A stretch of DNA of 64,000 nucleotides from Treponema sp. (GTDB taxonomy: Bacteria > Spirochaetota > Spirochaetia > Treponematales > Treponemataceae), in assembly GCA_014803985.1 (NCBI GenBank), contig JAAVAO010000015.1, forward strand, positions 2,855 through 66,854. Direction: 5' to 3'. Shown one piece after another: positions 31,958 through 40,973 of this stretch. Each line of letters opens with the position of its first letter. Within the stretch, counting starts at the first letter, position 1. The notes under the pieces are model-generated. The model was not told the origin of the DNA. It saw nothing but the letters and a program-made list of their open reading frames with translations, and made no database searches. The position numbers and the translations under genes are program-made.

Positions 31958-34205
31958 TAAAGGTGCATTTTTAAAGCAAAAGATTTTTTTTACGTTCACA
32001 AGACCAGTTTTTTATGCTGCCGCTATCGTCCTGACTGTTTTTTGCTCGTTTCATTTTTTCTTTTTGCAAAATTTCTTTACGGGGGGCGGAACAACTGACT
32101 TGCACTATTTTTTTCTTGCCGTTCCGTATGTTTCAATACTTATTATTCCCGTTTTATCACTTGGAACAGGACAAAAATATGAAGAGATCTTTCCATTTAC
32201 CGATTTTTTTATACTGTTTTCGGATTTTCTAACGATTTTTTTACAGTTTGCGGCAATGATACTTCCGTTGATTTTTGTTCCTCTGTGCGTGAACCTTTTT
32301 GGAGATGTTGAAGTCGGACAAGTTTTTACCAGTTTGTTTTTAATTTTATTGTACGGAATGGCAAGCGCAGCGTTGTGTGTTTGTGTAAGATCGTTTTTCA
32401 AGTCAAAAACAGTTTCTTTTTTGCTGTCTGCCGTGCTTTTTGCATTCACTAATTCCATACATTTGATTTCACATCATATTGCAACATCTTCTATTATAAT
32501 GACTTTTGTACAATTCTGTAGTTTTTCATGGCACTTCGATCGTGCGTCAAAGGGGATACTGGACAGCCGGGATGTGGTTTATTTTGTAGCCATAACGGTG
32601 TTTTTTTTGTTTGCAGCATATTCGTGTATAGAAAGAAAAAAAGGAAAATGTGTAGTAAGGAGACAAAAACGCACTGTTGTAATATACTCAGCTGTCTTTG
32701 TTCTTTGTATATTGAATTCAACGCGATACGTTTTTAGGGCGGATTTGACGAACAACAAAAAATTCAGTTTGTCTGAATATTCAAAGAGTCTTGTTGACTC
32801 TGCGGAAGATATAATGAGCATAACATATTACCGAAGCTCCGCCCTTTTATCCCTTTATCCGCAAGTGCGCGATATTTATGATATTTTACTTGAATATTCC
32901 CTGTCAAAAAAAGTGAGCGTTATGGAAATTGCACCTGAAAAATCAAATGCCGTTTCCCTGCTTGAAAACTATGGAATATATCCCCGTCAAATTCAAACTT
33001 CAGGGAACAATAGCGTTGAATTTACCAATGTGTATTCAAGCATTGTTATCGAATACAACGGAAAGTGGGAGGTAATTCCGTTCATTCTTTCGAGTGAATC
33101 GTTGGAATATGACATTGATGGGCGAATAGCACAGTTGCTCACTGAAAAGGCGAGGTATGTACATATCGTTTGTGGAAATGGAATGTCACTTCAAAACGAT
33201 TATTCATATATAATTCCCTGGCTTTCTGCGCAAGGTTTTATCTGCAATGAAATTCGCCTTGAGAATTTTGCAGAAGATTTGAAAGAGGCGTATAATTTTG
33301 GGGACTTGCTCTTGGTACTTGGTTCAAGTGAATTCTCAATTTCTGATTGCATTGAAATTGAGCGATATATGCAAAGCGGAAAAAAAGTGGTGTTCGCACT
33401 TTCTCCTTATTCGGCGGACATTGAAGGTTCGTGGCACATTACAAAATCTCAAAATCAAAATCTAATAGATATGCTCTCTTCCTATGGCGTTCATTTTTCA
33501 GACGAGTTGATTCTTGATCTTTCGTGCGCTCGAATTACTATGGAAAGTGAAAATGAGGGTATTGATACAAGTGTTTATACTCGGCAGATAAACTATTTTC
33601 AGTGGATAAATCTTTTGCCTCAAACAAATGCAAAAGAAGGTGTTGTGTTTTTTTGGACTTCCGAGTTGCTTTTAGATGAAAACGATTTTTCGCGTCCGCT
33701 TTTATATTCCTCTTCGTCTTCCTATACCATGCGTCCTGATGAACATTCTCCGCTTTCCCTTTTTGAGACAAACCCGTTTGTTCTTGAAGAGGCTGGATTC
33801 AATCCTGAAAAACAGTCGCTTTCATCAAAAGTTGTTGCCGCGGAATTTGCAACGGATGGTGGAGTTGTATTCGATGTCATTTCAGATCAGTATTTTCTCA
33901 ATTCGCTTATGCTGGGGTATATCGGCGGCTCTTATGGGAATTTCCGCAACTTAAATTTTTTGGTGAACAGATTGCTTCGTTTAGAGGGGGAGGAAAATCT
34001 TGCACTGTTACAGGAAAAATTTGCTCTGTCATCAAAGAATTTTCTTTATAAAACAACGGATGTTGTGGATTTTATCTCTGCAAAAAATGAGACAATCGCA
34101 GTTCTTTTTGTGTTGTTGCCGCTCATGATTTTTATTACAGGAATTTCTATGGGGGTTGTTAGAACAAAACGAGCGATGAAAGTGAAATGCGAGGCGATAA
34201 AATGA
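31950..34205 (+). CDS. ABC exporter permease fused to GldG-like domain
   Basis: A 751-residue protein. Residues 1-245 contain about six membrane segments of an ABC-2-type permease. From about 260 (R-Y-V-F-R-A-D-L-T-N-N-K-K-F-S-L-S-E-Y-S) it is a large periplasmic ABC_transp_aux/GldG domain (S-I-T-Y-Y-R-S-S, the usual turn after the first strand), ending in a final membrane helix near 725-745. GldF and GldG are separate proteins in gliding bacteria; here they are fused. It overlaps the ATPase gene upstream and the next gene by four bases (ATGA). Confidence 0.82.
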   Translation: MDSKGAFLKQKIFFTFTRPVFYAAAIVLTVFCSFHFFFLQNFFTGGGTTDLHYFFLAVPYVSILIIPVLSLGTGQKYEEIFPFTDFFILFSDFLTIFLQFAAMILPLIFVPLCVNLFGDVEVGQVFTSLFLILLYGMASAALCVCVRSFFKSKTVSFLLSAVLFAFTNSIHLISHHIATSSIIMTFVQFCSFSWHFDRASKGILDSRDVVYFVAITVFFLFAAYSCIERKKGKCVVRRQKRTVVIYSAVFVLCILNSTRYVFRADLTNNKKFSLSEYSKSLVDSAEDIMSITYYRSSALLSLYPQVRDIYDILLEYSLSKKVSVMEIAPEKSNAVSLLENYGIYPRQIQTSGNNSVEFTNVYSSIVIEYNGKWEVIPFILSSESLEYDIDGRIAQLLTEKARYVHIVCGNGMSLQNDYSYIIPWLSAQGFICNEIRLENFAEDLKEAYNFGDLLLVLGSSEFSISDCIEIERYMQSGKKVVFALSPYSADIEGSWHITKSQNQNLIDMLSSYGVHFSDELILDLSCARITMESENEGIDTSVYTRQINYFQWINLLPQTNAKEGVVFFWTSELLLDENDFSRPLLYSSSSSYTMRPDEHSPLSLFETNPFVLEEAGFNPEKQSLSSKVVAAEFATDGGVVFDVISDQYFLNSLMLGYIGGSYGNFRNLNFLVNRLLRLEGEENLALLQEKFALSSKNFLYKTTDVVDFISAKNETIAVLFVLLPLMIFITGISMGVVRTKRAMKVKCEAIK

Positions 34206-35098
34206 ATGTAAAAAAAATCATCCCCCCAATACTGATTGTTTTTCTTGCTGGTTTATATGCAGCGTCTTTTTTTCCGTATTTTACATTTAAAGGCGAAAAA
34301 AAATTTCCTGTAATGGAAACTGCGCTTTTGAATAGCCAGTATTCAGAGAGGCTGTCAGAAATAAAAATTTCAGCACAGAATTCGGCAATTATTCTTGAAA
34401 GCAATGAGGGGTTTTGGGAGGGAAGAGCGATTTCCAATGAGGGAGAGCATCCCGTTGTGCATTTGTTTCCCGCTGACCGAAGAAAAATAGAACAAACGAT
34501 AGAAGGTTTGCAAAAAATCATACAGGTTCAAAAAGTTTCGAGCAGTAAAAAAAATCTTTCTCATTTTGGGCTTGACGATGAAAGCGCGGTCTTGATTTCA
34601 TACAATGCAAAAGGCGGGGCAACGGGCACGTTCTCTGTTGGAAAGACGGATTTTTCACAACGGGCGCGCTACATACTCTTTCCTCAGTACGATGGAATTT
34701 TCAAAACCGAATTTGATTTTAAGGAGTTGTTGTATACTGCCGCGCGCCAATGGTATGACCCGTATATAATTCCTCGTTCGCTGTTTCAACAAGGAAGTGA
34801 AGTTTTGAGTGCGCGGATACTAAAGGACGGTTCAAAAAGTGTGTACACTCCAAAAAATTCTGAAAGTGATAGGCGACTTTTAGAGTTGCGTCACGGATCA
34901 TTGGGAGTGTGGCGGGAACAAGAGGTGGAAACGTCTATTTTGTTTGAAATGACATCAGGGGAGATGCTTGCATTGGATTTTGCACATACAGATGATGATG
35001 TTCTCGTCCGTGCAAAATCAACCTCTCCAGATTTTGAATATTGCTACCACCTCAGCGAATGGACGTACAACAATTTCCTTGAGATACTGTTGCATTGA
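34202..35098 (+). CDS. DUF4340 membrane-anchored protein of the ABC module
   Basis: A 298-residue protein with one N-terminal membrane helix (8-27), then a soluble domain with the DUF4340 patterns I-K-I-S-A-Q-N-S-A-I-I-L-E and F-S-V-G-K-T-D-F-S-Q-R-A-R-Y-I-L. DUF4340 proteins regularly follow GldG-like permeases and probably sit in the periplasm as an accessory. The start at 34202 overlaps the previous stop (ATGA). No catalytic residues are evident. Confidence 0.8.
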   Translation: MNVKKIIPPILIVFLAGLYAASFFPYFTFKGEKKFPVMETALLNSQYSERLSEIKISAQNSAIILESNEGFWEGRAISNEGEHPVVHLFPADRRKIEQTIEGLQKIIQVQKVSSSKKNLSHFGLDDESAVLISYNAKGGATGTFSVGKTDFSQRARYILFPQYDGIFKTEFDFKELLYTAARQWYDPYIIPRSLFQQGSEVLSARILKDGSKSVYTPKNSESDRRLLELRHGSLGVWREQEVETSILFEMTSGEMLALDFAHTDDDVLVRAKSTSPDFEYCYHLSEWTYNNFLEILLH

Positions 35099-35141
35099 AA
35101 TACGTAATTATTGACCTCATCAAAAACAAAGAAAACCATCA

Positions 35142-35237
35142 CCCAGTTTTGCGTAAAGCCGAACGGTGTGAGGTAGCAAAACTGGGGGGCGAGGCAAAAT
35201 GAATTTTATAATGAAAAATTTGTTATTGCCTCGCCCC
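35142..35237. repeat. paired hairpins between convergent genes (likely bidirectional terminator)
   Basis: CCCAGTTTTGC (35142-35152) pairs with GCAAAACTGGG (35176-35186), and GGGGCGAGGCAA (35186-35197) with TTGCCTCGCCCC (35226-35237). They lie between the plus-strand DUF4340 gene and the minus-strand protease and run into the protease stop codon. The first stem belongs to the CAGTTTTG/CAAAACTG hairpin family seen at 19574 and in the 51918 array. Confidence 0.65.
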
Positions 35238-35975
35238 AATTAACAGCAGTGAAATCAAGTTGTATAAAAAATGTGCAAACACTGTTATAAAAAGGTTTTT
35301 GTCTTTTTTAAGGAAAAATCTCAATGCGATATGCGCAAAGGCTGCGTTTATGACCGAAAGAATACCCAAATACCGATGGGAAAGTGCAAATAAAAGCAGG
35401 GTGAACAATTCACAGAGAATGCAGGATATTTTTTTCATTTCTGCAGAGTTGCTTTTTAAGTCCGAGATGAAAATGCTTAAAAGATATTCAGGAACAAAAA
35501 TGCGGTACAGTGCTTCTTCGTAGAATGCTGAAAAAAACAGTGTGCATATACAGATAATCCATTTAAAGCCCGTGGGAAATATAACCATTGTCATCTTTTC
35601 GTTTTGTTGCAAAAAGGCGATCACTTGCAAAACGGCGGAAAAAACACAAAGAATTCCAAAACAAAGAAAGACATCTCCTGCGTCCTTTAGAAAAAGAAAG
35701 GCGCGAATTTTTTTATTTTGAGATTTTTTCTTGCAGTTTATTGGCGAGGCTGCGCATTTTTCATATTGTATATATATCGGAATGGAGTACAGCCGTTTGC
35801 AGAGGAACAAAACAACTGCGCCACTTAAACATTCCGAAAGAGACATAAAAAACACTGGTATGGTTGAAAAATCCATAGGCTCTCGAGCGGATTTTTGGAA
35901 CAGCGGAAACAATAAAAACAGTGAAAAAATTGCACTAAAAAGTACAATTTTACCAATTAAATATCTTATTTTCAT
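35223..35975 (-). CDS. CPBP (CAAX/Rce1-like) intramembrane metalloprotease
   Basis: A 250-residue, seven- or eight-helix membrane protein. The three family motifs are present: E-E-A-L-Y-R (EExxxR, near residue 155), F-A-L-S-H-R (FxxxH) and H-F-L-Y-N (HxxxN) near the C-terminus. These residues make the metal site of CPBP proteases, which cut or process membrane substrates and, in some bacteria, protect against bacteriocins. Substrate unknown. It is transcribed opposite to both neighbours. Confidence 0.85.
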   Translation of the reverse strand: MKIRYLIGKIVLFSAIFSLFLLFPLFQKSAREPMDFSTIPVFFMSLSECLSGAVVLFLCKRLYSIPIYIQYEKCAASPINCKKKSQNKKIRAFLFLKDAGDVFLCFGILCVFSAVLQVIAFLQQNEKMTMVIFPTGFKWIICICTLFFSAFYEEALYRIFVPEYLLSIFISDLKSNSAEMKKISCILCELFTLLLFALSHRYLGILSVINAAFAHIALRFFLKKDKNLFITVFAHFLYNLISLLLIGARQ

Positions 35976-36074
35976 TTTTGTAAAGTTATGTTATTATATA
36001 ATGATACCGAAAATGTATAAAGTAGTTCAAGTCTTGCTTTCTCTATAAAAAATAGTTGTAATTAAGGATGTTGT

Positions 36075-37370
36075 ATGGTTAGTATACTTCTTGCGATTAT
36101 TATCTTCTCTGCAATTATGGCTGTTTTGATGAAAATCTATTTTACGTGCAAGGACAAAGTGTCGTTCTATGTAATGGGCTTGAGCGATGGATTTTCTTTT
36201 TCAGATTTAACTGCTCTTTGGAACGCGGCTATTATATCGGGATTAAATCCTATTTCTCTTTTTTCTTCACTTCCCGCATTAGCTTCGTGTATTTCGCAAA
36301 TTCAGTCTAGCGCAGAGAATGATGGCAGTATAGGCACTGTGAAAATACAAACCTTGATTTCAAAGTTGTATGCATTTAGGGCGAAAGTCGAGCAAAAAGA
36401 GGATTTGAAAAAAAATCTTGATTCAACAAGAGCCCTTGATACAGGGCAAAAACTTCGTGTCATTCTTCCTGGGAAAGGTGTCTTTGCTTCTGAAATTGTG
36501 AATAACGGCAGTATAATTGCAATAAAATTTCCAACAAAAAATAATGAAATTACAACAAAAGGCGATGAATGGGTAGGGCAAACAGTAAGCGTGTACCTTT
36601 GGCGAAAAAATGATGCGCAATATGTTTTTGACACTCCCGTTGAGGGGATGGGGCTTTTCTTAGGAAAACCGACTCTTCATCTAAAGCACACATCAAATCT
36701 TTTGAGAACACAAAAAAGAAATGCAATCCGTTCAAAATGCCATATTCCGGCGCAACTGTACATAATGAAAGACAAGAAATTTGACTTTGCGCAACTTCAA
36801 ACAAAGCCTGGCTATAAATGTATGCTTGACGATATTTCTGTAACCGGTGCGCAACTTCACATACGTGGCAGGGCTGTTCCCGAAATCCAAATACAAATTC
36901 AATTTATGATTCAAAATAAAATGGTTGTAATGCTTGGAGTAATAAAAAGCGTTGAATATAATGAAGAAAATAATCAGTCCCGCATTCACTTTCAATGTAT
37001 TCACATAGACCGAACAATGAAAAATACGGTTAGTAATTTTGTTTACAATAATCTACCGCAACACGAAAAGGAGATTGCAGAAGCCATATCTTCGACTGAA
37101 GAAGACGTGCAAAAGGAAAATCAAGAGGAAAAGGACGTTTCAGAGCGTCTTGAAAATGAAGTAAATGAAACGGTGCCGAACTATGGAGCGCAGGCAAATG
37201 ATGCAGATACTTCCGATTCGCAAGATGTTTCCTCTCAAGAAAATACGAATTTTCCTATAAAAGAAAATGAAAACGGTGACTATGAACTACAGGATATTGA
37301 ATTTGATGGCATAAAGAAAGAAAATGCTGGTGAAAAAGAATTGAACAATGATTTGGACGCTGATTTTTAA
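36075..37370 (+). CDS. membrane-anchored PilZ-domain protein
   Basis: A 431-residue protein. Residues 1-20 are a membrane helix. About 120-205 resemble the YcgR N-terminal (PilZN-like) beta domain. The PilZ domain follows, with R-x-x-x-R in Q-K-R-N-A-I-R-S (about 215) and D-I-S-V-T-G (DxSxxG, about 253), the c-di-GMP-binding residues. The last 90 residues are acidic and disordered. Such proteins link c-di-GMP to motility in spirochetes. AAGGA precedes the ATG. It is followed after 32 bases by a HEAT-like secreted protein. Confidence 0.75.
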   Translation: MVSILLAIIIFSAIMAVLMKIYFTCKDKVSFYVMGLSDGFSFSDLTALWNAAIISGLNPISLFSSLPALASCISQIQSSAENDGSIGTVKIQTLISKLYAFRAKVEQKEDLKKNLDSTRALDTGQKLRVILPGKGVFASEIVNNGSIIAIKFPTKNNEITTKGDEWVGQTVSVYLWRKNDAQYVFDTPVEGMGLFLGKPTLHLKHTSNLLRTQKRNAIRSKCHIPAQLYIMKDKKFDFAQLQTKPGYKCMLDDISVTGAQLHIRGRAVPEIQIQIQFMIQNKMVVMLGVIKSVEYNEENNQSRIHFQCIHIDRTMKNTVSNFVYNNLPQHEKEIAEAISSTEEDVQKENQEEKDVSERLENEVNETVPNYGAQANDADTSDSQDVSSQENTNFPIKENENGDYELQDIEFDGIKKENAGEKELNNDLDADF

Positions 37371-37402
37371 GTGAATTATATCAGGGGGATAACTAAAATA
37401 GA

Positions 37403-38581
37403 ATGACAGAAAGAAGGATTATAAATAGTGCTTTATGTTTTGCGCTGACGATGGGTGCTGTCTTTTCTGAAGGAACTGAAAACCAAAAGAAATTTATCAA
37501 GGGTAATATTATCGATAAAACTGCAATTGTAACAAACGCACTTGAATCTGAAGCCCCTGAATTTTCAAGAAATGCAATTCATTTTTCAATAAATTATCGT
37601 CCTATGCTGGGAGAGGACAGGGAACTTTCGGCGTTGGCTCTTTCAGGGGTTTTAACGCTGCCTGCCGTATATGTGGACAGTAGGAATAATGAAGAGCAAA
37701 ACGAAATTTCGGATGAATTTTACAGTCTGTACACACTTTTTTCTGATGAAACGTTAAGAATCGCAATTTTACACAGACTTGTGTCTCTTAATCTTCCTGG
37801 ACAAAAATTCCTTGCACTTTTAAATCAGCAACTTCAAGATAAAAAAATTGTTTCAGAATTTTCCGCGCTTTCAAAAACAATAATTTCTACCTTGGGGAAA
37901 ATCGGAAATTCAGATTCCTTTGCCATCCTCTTTTCCTGCATAGACAAAAAAGAGTATTCCGTCTTTAACGAAGAATTGAAGGAGGCCGCTTCTGCCTTAA
38001 TGGAAGATTCGCTTTCTCAATTGGTGGTATCCATTCAGCGTGAAAATTTTCAGCAATGCAAGAAAATTTTTGATTTATGTGCAAAAAATGAAAAAAAATC
38101 GAAGAATTTTAGGGCTGAAATTGCCGAAAATGTGCTTTCCCGAACGATAATTCTATTAGGGAATTCCGATTCAGAAGTCGAGAAGATTTTTCCGCTTCAA
38201 AAAGAAGCCTTTGCCATACTTGCGGAACAAAAAAGAACAAAGGCTTCTCATACTGCTATGATTTTTTTCAATAACGCGAAGAAATTCTACCAAAATGGAA
38301 AAATTTCAGGCGGTGATTTTGCAAGCATTATCAAAGGGCTTCCATACGTTGCCCCGTTAAATTGTGTCGCTCCTCTTGGAGAGTATCTTCAGGAAATCAA
38401 CGACAAAATGGGAAAATCTGAAAAACTCCCTGATGAATCGGTTATTCTCTCAATAATTAACTCTTTGGGAGCAATAGGCGATAAAATGGCATTTGATTCT
38501 TTGCTATCGGTTACGTACTACAACTATTCAGAGGCTGTGCTCAAGGCTGCCAGAGATGCACTGGCAGGTCTGAAGTGGTAA
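37403..38581 (+). CDS. secreted HEAT-like helical-repeat protein
   Basis: A 392-residue protein with a signal peptide (about 1-21, A-V-F-S-E) and otherwise repeated amphipathic helices (L-G-K-I-G-N-S-D-S-F-A-I-L-F, L-G-A-I-G-D-K-M-A-F-D-S-L-L), the helix-turn-helix rhythm of HEAT repeats. No enzyme motif. A GGGGG site precedes the ATG. It overlaps the ComEC-like gene by seven bases, so the two are probably co-translated. Function unknown. Confidence 0.6.
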   Translation: MTERRIINSALCFALTMGAVFSEGTENQKKFIKGNIIDKTAIVTNALESEAPEFSRNAIHFSINYRPMLGEDRELSALALSGVLTLPAVYVDSRNNEEQNEISDEFYSLYTLFSDETLRIAILHRLVSLNLPGQKFLALLNQQLQDKKIVSEFSALSKTIISTLGKIGNSDSFAILFSCIDKKEYSVFNEELKEAASALMEDSLSQLVVSIQRENFQQCKKIFDLCAKNEKKSKNFRAEIAENVLSRTIILLGNSDSEVEKIFPLQKEAFAILAEQKRTKASHTAMIFFNNAKKFYQNGKISGGDFASIIKGLPYVAPLNCVAPLGEYLQEINDKMGKSEKLPDESVILSIINSLGAIGDKMAFDSLLSVTYYNYSEAVLKAARDALAGLKW

Positions 38582-39867
38582 AAAAAATAAGAAAACTAAA
38601 AGAAGCGTTCTTGCAATTTTCAAATTCTGTTGTTTTGGCAGCCGTTATATGCGCCGTTTTTTTGTATTCGGGAGCGGTGAAAATAAGGGGGGAAAAGACT
38701 TTTGCTTCTCTTTTTAAAAGTAGCGAAATTGTGGAAATAGCGGGAAAAGTTGTTTCAAACCCTGTGAAAAATGCGGACAAAGATACATATTCATTTGAAT
38801 TGTGCCCAACGCGGTGTTTTACGAAACAAAGAGCTTCGTCATCTTGCAGGGGAGTTGTACGCGTAATAGTGCCTGCTGCCGTTGTGGAGGCGTTTTTTCC
38901 TGGAAAATTATATTCCGCTGCAAAAGCCGTTTCACAAAACGGAGGTATTTTATGCGAAACTGGCGTGAATATTTTGTTGTGTGGAAAATTTACAATGGAA
39001 GGGCTGTTTATTTCAAAATCGGCTGAAAGTCTTGGATGGGATGATGATTTTTTCGGGAAACTTTCGCATTTTAGGGCGTTAGGGCGGCTTCAGTTCAGAC
39101 GACTTATGTATTTTTGGGGGGAGGCAGGAGGTCTTTTTCTTGCTCTGCTTTCAGGAATACGGGACTACACGGATAAAGCCGTTTCCGACTCTTTTAGAAG
39201 GGCTGGGCTTTCGCATATACTTGCCTTGAGTGGTATGCATCTCTCTCTGTTTTCAATGCTTTCAAAAAAAATATCGACTAAAATCGTTGGAAATAAAATA
39301 AGCCGTGTATTTCAAATTGTGTCAGTTTGTGTTTTTGTGTGGTTTGCGGGTTTTTCACCATCGCTTTTTAGGGCGTTTTTGTGCAGCGTAATTCTTCTCC
39401 TTGCCGATATAGTAAATTATAAAAGAATAAAAATGATTCACGTTCTCGCGCTGGCTTTTTTAATTCATATCGTTTTTTTTCCAAATGATGTTTTTTCCGT
39501 CGCGTTCAAATTGTCGTATGGGGCATTGATGGGAATTTTGCTGTTTGGCGAATTCTTTGCAAGTCTGTTTTCACCTTTTATTCCCACTGGAATTTCATAT
39601 CCATTGGGAGCAAGTGCTGGTGCGCAGTGTTTTACCGCTCCGATAAGTGCGAGGATTTTTAAGGTTGTAACTCCGATTGGAATCGTTTCTTCCTTGATAG
39701 TTTCACCGCTTATAACCGTTTTTATATACGCGGGATTGTTTTTTATGTTATTTAGTCTTTGCTTTCCTTTTTTTGCGCCAGTGGGTTCTTTTTTTATGAA
39801 AATAGTGTATAGTATAATTGTAACGTTGGTTCTGTTTTTTTCAAAATTCCCAGCGATACCATTTTGA
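38575..39867 (+). CDS. ComEC/Rec2-like competence membrane protein, no beta-lactamase domain
   Basis: A 430-residue protein. The first 150 residues contain a beta-rich OB-like part (DUF4131-type). The rest is the polytopic ComEC 'Competence' domain with L-S-G-I-R-D-Y-T-D, A-L-S-G-M-H-L-S-L, S-P-S-L-F-R-A-F-L-C and A-Q-C-F-T-A-P-I. The usual C-terminal metallo-beta-lactamase domain of full ComEC (about 700-800 residues) is absent. It could form the DNA channel alone or use a separate nuclease. The start is GTG 38575, overlapping the previous gene. Confidence 0.85.
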   Translation: MVKKIRKLKEAFLQFSNSVVLAAVICAVFLYSGAVKIRGEKTFASLFKSSEIVEIAGKVVSNPVKNADKDTYSFELCPTRCFTKQRASSSCRGVVRVIVPAAVVEAFFPGKLYSAAKAVSQNGGILCETGVNILLCGKFTMEGLFISKSAESLGWDDDFFGKLSHFRALGRLQFRRLMYFWGEAGGLFLALLSGIRDYTDKAVSDSFRRAGLSHILALSGMHLSLFSMLSKKISTKIVGNKISRVFQIVSVCVFVWFAGFSPSLFRAFLCSVILLLADIVNYKRIKMIHVLALAFLIHIVFFPNDVFSVAFKLSYGALMGILLFGEFFASLFSPFIPTGISYPLGASAGAQCFTAPISARIFKVVTPIGIVSSLIVSPLITVFIYAGLFFMLFSLCFPFFAPVGSFFMKIVYSIIVTLVLFFSKFPAIPF

Positions 39868-39896
39868 TTTTATGTATAAAAGGACGCTTGTTCAAA

Positions 39897-40763
39897 ATGA
39901 CAGACATTTCATTTCCTGATTACAATTCACCGATTGCTTTAAAAGAATTGCTTGAGGCAAAAAATATGGCAATGCAAAAAAAATTTGGTCAGAATTTTTT
40001 GGTAAATCCAAAGGCGAGGGAGCAGTTGGCGAATGCACTTGATATAACAGAAGGTGCGACTGTGTGGGAGATTGGACCTGGACTTGGGGCTATGACAATA
40101 GAAATCCTCAAGAGAGGCGCTCATCTCACCGTGTTTGAAATAGACAGAGGGTTTATTGCCGTTTTAAAGCACATTTTTGCTCCGTATATGGAATCGGGAA
40201 GGCTCAAAATTGTTGAGGGGGACGTATTAAAAACGTGGAAAACGATTGCACAAGACGAGGGGATTCCCTGTAGATTTTTTGGAAACCTTCCCTATAATAT
40301 AGCCGCATCTTTGCTTGCAGATACAATTGAAAATGAAGTGAGATTTGAAAAAGCCGTTATAACAGTTCAAAAGGAAGTTGCTTTGCGAGCGATGGCTCAG
40401 CCAAACACGCAGGATTTCTCTTCTTTTTCCGTTTTATGTCAATGGGCGTATACTTTAAAGACGGTGATGGATTTAGCAGGAGGAAATTTTTGGCCTCGTC
40501 CGAACGTTGATTCACGGGCAATCCTTTTGACTGCTCGAGACGATTTTCCACGCTGCAAGATTCCAAAGCATTTTCTGAAGATGCAACGCGCGTTATTTTT
40601 AAATCGACGAAAAACCATCAAGAACAATCTTTCCGCCTTCCTTTCAAATACGGATGACGCTTTGGCCGCTTTAAAATCCGCTGAAATTGCTCCAGAAGCC
40701 CGTGCAGAATCCCTGCCCATAGAAAAAATGTTGCAGTTGTCGGATATATTGTCGCTTCGGTAA
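39897..40763 (+). CDS. rsmA: 16S rRNA dimethyladenosine transferase
   Basis: A 288-residue SAM-dependent methyltransferase. The conserved start K-F-G-Q-N-F-L-V is followed by the SAM loop E-I-G-P-G-L-G-A-M-T, then N-L-P-Y-N-I-A (motif IV) and the C-terminal R-R-K-T-I-K-N-N-L. It dimethylates two adenines near the 3' end of 16S rRNA (KsgA). The ATG at 39897 gives the normal N-terminus. An alternative TTG at 39864 overlaps the ComEC stop but adds atypical residues. Confidence 0.95.
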   Translation: MTDISFPDYNSPIALKELLEAKNMAMQKKFGQNFLVNPKAREQLANALDITEGATVWEIGPGLGAMTIEILKRGAHLTVFEIDRGFIAVLKHIFAPYMESGRLKIVEGDVLKTWKTIAQDEGIPCRFFGNLPYNIAASLLADTIENEVRFEKAVITVQKEVALRAMAQPNTQDFSSFSVLCQWAYTLKTVMDLAGGNFWPRPNVDSRAILLTARDDFPRCKIPKHFLKMQRALFLNRRKTIKNNLSAFLSNTDDALAALKSAEIAPEARAESLPIEKMLQLSDILSLR

Positions 40764-40865
40764 ACAGTGAGAACAGTTTGCTTACCGCACGGTCATTTCG
40801 ACAGGTTCAATGACCATAAAACGGGTGGTTATACTGGCAACGAAGTTTCTAGTGCAACCACCCGT
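40758..40865. repeat. three consecutive hairpins at the 3' end of rsmA
   Basis: CGGTAA/TTACCG (40758-40763, 40782-40787), GGTCATT/AATGACC (40791-40797, 40809-40815) and ACGGGTGGTT/AACCACCCGT (40821-40830, 40856-40865) follow one another. The third encloses GCAACGAAGTTT, similar to the conserved loop of hairpins at 19368 and 51922. A related but poorly paired sequence lies near 10436-10456. The first overlaps the rsmA stop and may end its transcript. The remaining bases to 40973 hold no gene. Confidence 0.65.
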
Positions 40866-40973
40866 GTCATGTGTAAGCCGTATCATGTAAGCGGCAGAAG
40901 TAATCACATCTATATAAAATGTGTTTCCCCACAACTTGGATTTACCGAATTGTGGAGAAATATTGTGTTGGTG

